The notes below the pieces were generated by a model. That model had not been told where the DNA came from. It saw only the letters and a program-made list of their open reading frames with translations, and did no database searches. From NCBI GenBank assembly GCA_001771975.1, contig MERE01000116.1, forward strand, positions 2,805-9,382: a DNA stretch of 6,578 bases, read 5' to 3'. Each line of letters begins with the position of its first letter. Position 1 is the first letter of the stretch. The translations under genes and the position numbers were made by a program. The DNA comes from Betaproteobacteria bacterium RIFCSPLOWO2_02_FULL_68_150. Its GTDB lineage: Bacteria > Pseudomonadota > Gammaproteobacteria > Burkholderiales > SG8-39. This document shows, one piece after another, positions 5,022-6,578 of this stretch.

Positions 5022-6578
5022 TCAGCGCTCCGCGCCGCGCACCTGCAGCAGCGCCTCGCCGCGCCAGACCTGCACCCAGGCGCCACGATACGGCACTTCA
5101 TGATCCGGCCGTAGATCACTGCCGGCATGGCGCTTGCGTTCCACGACGATCACCCGACCCGCCGGATGCGCCGCCACCCAGGACCCGAGTTCCGGGTTGT
5201 CGAGAATCTCGATCGGTTTCACCAGTCGCCCGGCGAAGTTGTATTGCGCGTGATACTTGCCGAGGTACGCAAGCGGCGTACCTTGGCGCTGCAGTGCCGC
5301 CAGGTGATCGGCGGTCGGACGCGGATCGGCGTAAATGGCGATCGAAGGAACGATCCCGGCGCCGATCAACACGATGCCACCCCACGTCGCGAAGGCGAGC
5401 GCGCGCATCTGCACCGTCGTAGAGCGGCCACCGAACGCGAGCAAGACCGGAAGCGCGAGCAGCGACGCAAGAATCGGCCACAGCGGCAGCGTCGACGCCC
5501 ACTGCGGCAGCTCGAAGGCCGCGGGATGCGCTCGCGCGTACGCAAGCACCGCGGGAAGGACGAGGAAGCCGCACGCGGGCACGAGCATTTCCCAGCGACG
5601 CGCGGGTGCCTGCAGCCTCGCCAGCGCGTGCCCGGCGAGGAGCGCGAACGCGGGCAGCATCGGCACCAGGTATTTCGCCTGCTTGCCGCTCACCAGGGAA
5701 AATGCAGCCACGGTCAGGACCAGCCATGCTGCCGGAAAACGCGTTCCCAGGCTGTCGAGCCCGGCCGCGCGCAGCGCGCGCCAGAGCGCTGGCCATACCA
5801 ACCAGGGAAACAGGATCGCCGGCAGGAGCGGCGCGTAATACCACCACGGCGCACGGTGCGCGAACGACTCGGCCACGCGGCCCGCGGTCTGACCCCAGAA
5901 GATGGCACGCCGGTAGCTCTCGCCGCCGACGAGGCCTGCGGGCAGCGCCCAGGCGAGCGCAATCATCGCCCCCAGCAGCACCGCACCGGCCAGTCGCAGA
6001 TACCAGCGCGCAGGCGCGGCGCGAACCGATGTCGCCCACCAGGGCGCTGCGATTGCCACCGGCAGCACGTGCAGCAGGACCACGGGTCCCTTCGCGAGCA
6101 CGCCCAAGCCGATGCCGGCGCCCAGCCACAACAGGCCCGCGCGCGCTTCGCCGCGCGCGGCGCGCACCACGCCGATCATCGCCACCAGCACGCAAAGCGC
6201 CAGGAGCAGATCGAACATCGTCAGCGTCACCATCGCCGCGAACAGCAGCGTGCCGCCCAGCACCCACGCGACCGCGGCATGGACGGCGCGTTCCCCCGGC
6301 CAGAGCAGGCGTGCCAGTTGCTGCAGGAGCGCGAGCGCGCCCAAAGCGCACAGCGGCGCAACCAGTCGCGGCCACCAGTCGTTGACCCCGAATGCCGCCC
6401 AGCCCAGATGGATCAGCCAGAACAGCAGCGGCGGCTTGTGGCTGTACGGTTCGCCGTTGATGTAGGGCACCAGGAAATCGCCGCGCAGCCACATCTCCCA
6501 CGCCACGCCGACATAACGGGTCTCATCTACGGGCCACAGCGGCCGCAGCCAGATCGACGCGACCGCGAACCCGCCCCA
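5022..6578 (-). CDS. Membrane glycosyltransferase, GT39/ArnT-PMT type (5' end cut by window edge)
   Basis: These inner-membrane enzymes transfer a sugar from a polyprenyl-phosphate donor to lipid A, protein or another acceptor on the periplasmic side. The minus strand is open from the window edge to the TGA at 5022-5024, giving 518 codons. An internal GTG at 6506 is not the start, because the upstream in-frame sequence contains the conserved acidic loop motif PLWPVDETRYVGVAWEM. Next come the family blocks LVPYINGEPYSHKPPLLFW and DWWPRL, then about ten hydrophobic segments rich in Ala, Leu and Trp, and a soluble C-terminal domain from about 5330 down to 5022. Probably 10-30 N-terminal residues are missing. 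The acceptor cannot be predicted. It converges on the dioxygenase gene and shows no link to sulfur metabolism, so it probably belongs to the next functional unit. Confidence 0.9.
   Translation of the reverse strand, partial: WGGFAVASIWLRPLWPVDETRYVGVAWEMWLRGDFLVPYINGEPYSHKPPLLFWLIHLGWAAFGVNDWWPRLVAPLCALGALALLQQLARLLWPGERAVHAAVAWVLGGTLLFAAMVTLTMFDLLLALCVLVAMIGVVRAARGEARAGLLWLGAGIGLGVLAKGPVVLLHVLPVAIAAPWWATSVRAAPARWYLRLAGAVLLGAMIALAWALPAGLVGGESYRRAIFWGQTAGRVAESFAHRAPWWYYAPLLPAILFPWLVWPALWRALRAAGLDSLGTRFPAAWLVLTVAAFSLVSGKQAKYLVPMLPAFALLAGHALARLQAPARRWEMLVPACGFLVLPAVLAYARAHPAAFELPQWASTLPLWPILASLLALPVLLAFGGRSTTVQMRALAFATWGGIVLIGAGIVPSIAIYADPRPTADHLAALQRQGTPLAYLGKYHAQYNFAGRLVKPIEILDNPELGSWVAAHPAGRVIVVERKRHAGSDLRPDHEVPYRGAWVQVWRGEALLQVRGAER

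Noticed and set aside
5017..5024. Bidirectional terminator between the convergent dioxygenase and glycosyltransferase genes
   Set aside because: Only two bases separate the stop codons, and I could not identify a stem-loop with a U-tract there.
5116..6501. A 461-codon minus-strand open frame in another register of the glycosyltransferase region
   Set aside because: It overlaps the glycosyltransferase on the same strand. Its translation is Arg/Gly/Ala-rich without membrane segments, whereas the other frame shows clear GT39 motifs.
1..6578. A CRISPR array accompanying the Cas6-like gene
   Set aside because: No regularly spaced repeats of about 25-40 bases are visible anywhere in the window. 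The only long-period repeat noticed is the 240-base offset inside the tandem TusA gene, which reflects domain duplication.

Overview
The window is GC-rich and densely coded. Its contents point to a dissimilatory sulfur-metabolising proteobacterium, most likely a sulfur oxidiser of the Thiobacillus/Sulfuritalea-like Betaproteobacteria. The main evidence is a dsrA gene on the minus strand at the left edge, together with two DsrC/TusE-family genes and a tandem TusA gene. The taxonomic guess and the oxidative ('reverse') direction of Dsr are inferred from composition and gene content; no marker gene in the window settles them.

Layout. Positions 1-1270 (minus) hold dsrA, complete at its start and cut about ten codons before its expected end. 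A spacer of about 96 bp (1271-1366) separates it from a divergent plus-strand cluster. The first block of that cluster is tight: a 92-residue unknown protein (1367-1645), a stand-alone Cas6-like protein of the MYXAN/Cmx6 type (1651-2244), a DsrC-family protein with no cysteine (2256-2588) and a two-domain TusA protein (2590-3093). After a 127-bp spacer comes a second block: a helical unknown protein (3221-3820), a second DsrC-family protein that keeps only the inner cysteine (3834-4154), and an overlapping TauD/TfdA-type Fe(II)/2-oxoglutarate dioxygenase (4120-5019). A convergent membrane glycosyltransferase of the GT39/ArnT type (5022-6578, minus) ends two bases from the dioxygenase and runs off the right edge. 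It probably marks the edge of the sulfur module.

How the genes may work together. DsrAB handles sulfur at the sulfite/sulfide level, and canonical DsrC and TusA carry sulfur as persulfide or trisulfide on cysteines. Here the TusA protein has its carrier cysteines, but both DsrC relatives lack the C-terminal cysteine needed for that chemistry. They therefore look like regulatory or structural relatives rather than carriers. The most unusual part is the Cas6-like protein, which sits between sulfur genes with no CRISPR array or other cas gene in the window. This suggests that a CRISPR-type RNA-binding/RNA-processing fold has been recruited to a sulfur-metabolism locus. Its function there is unknown.
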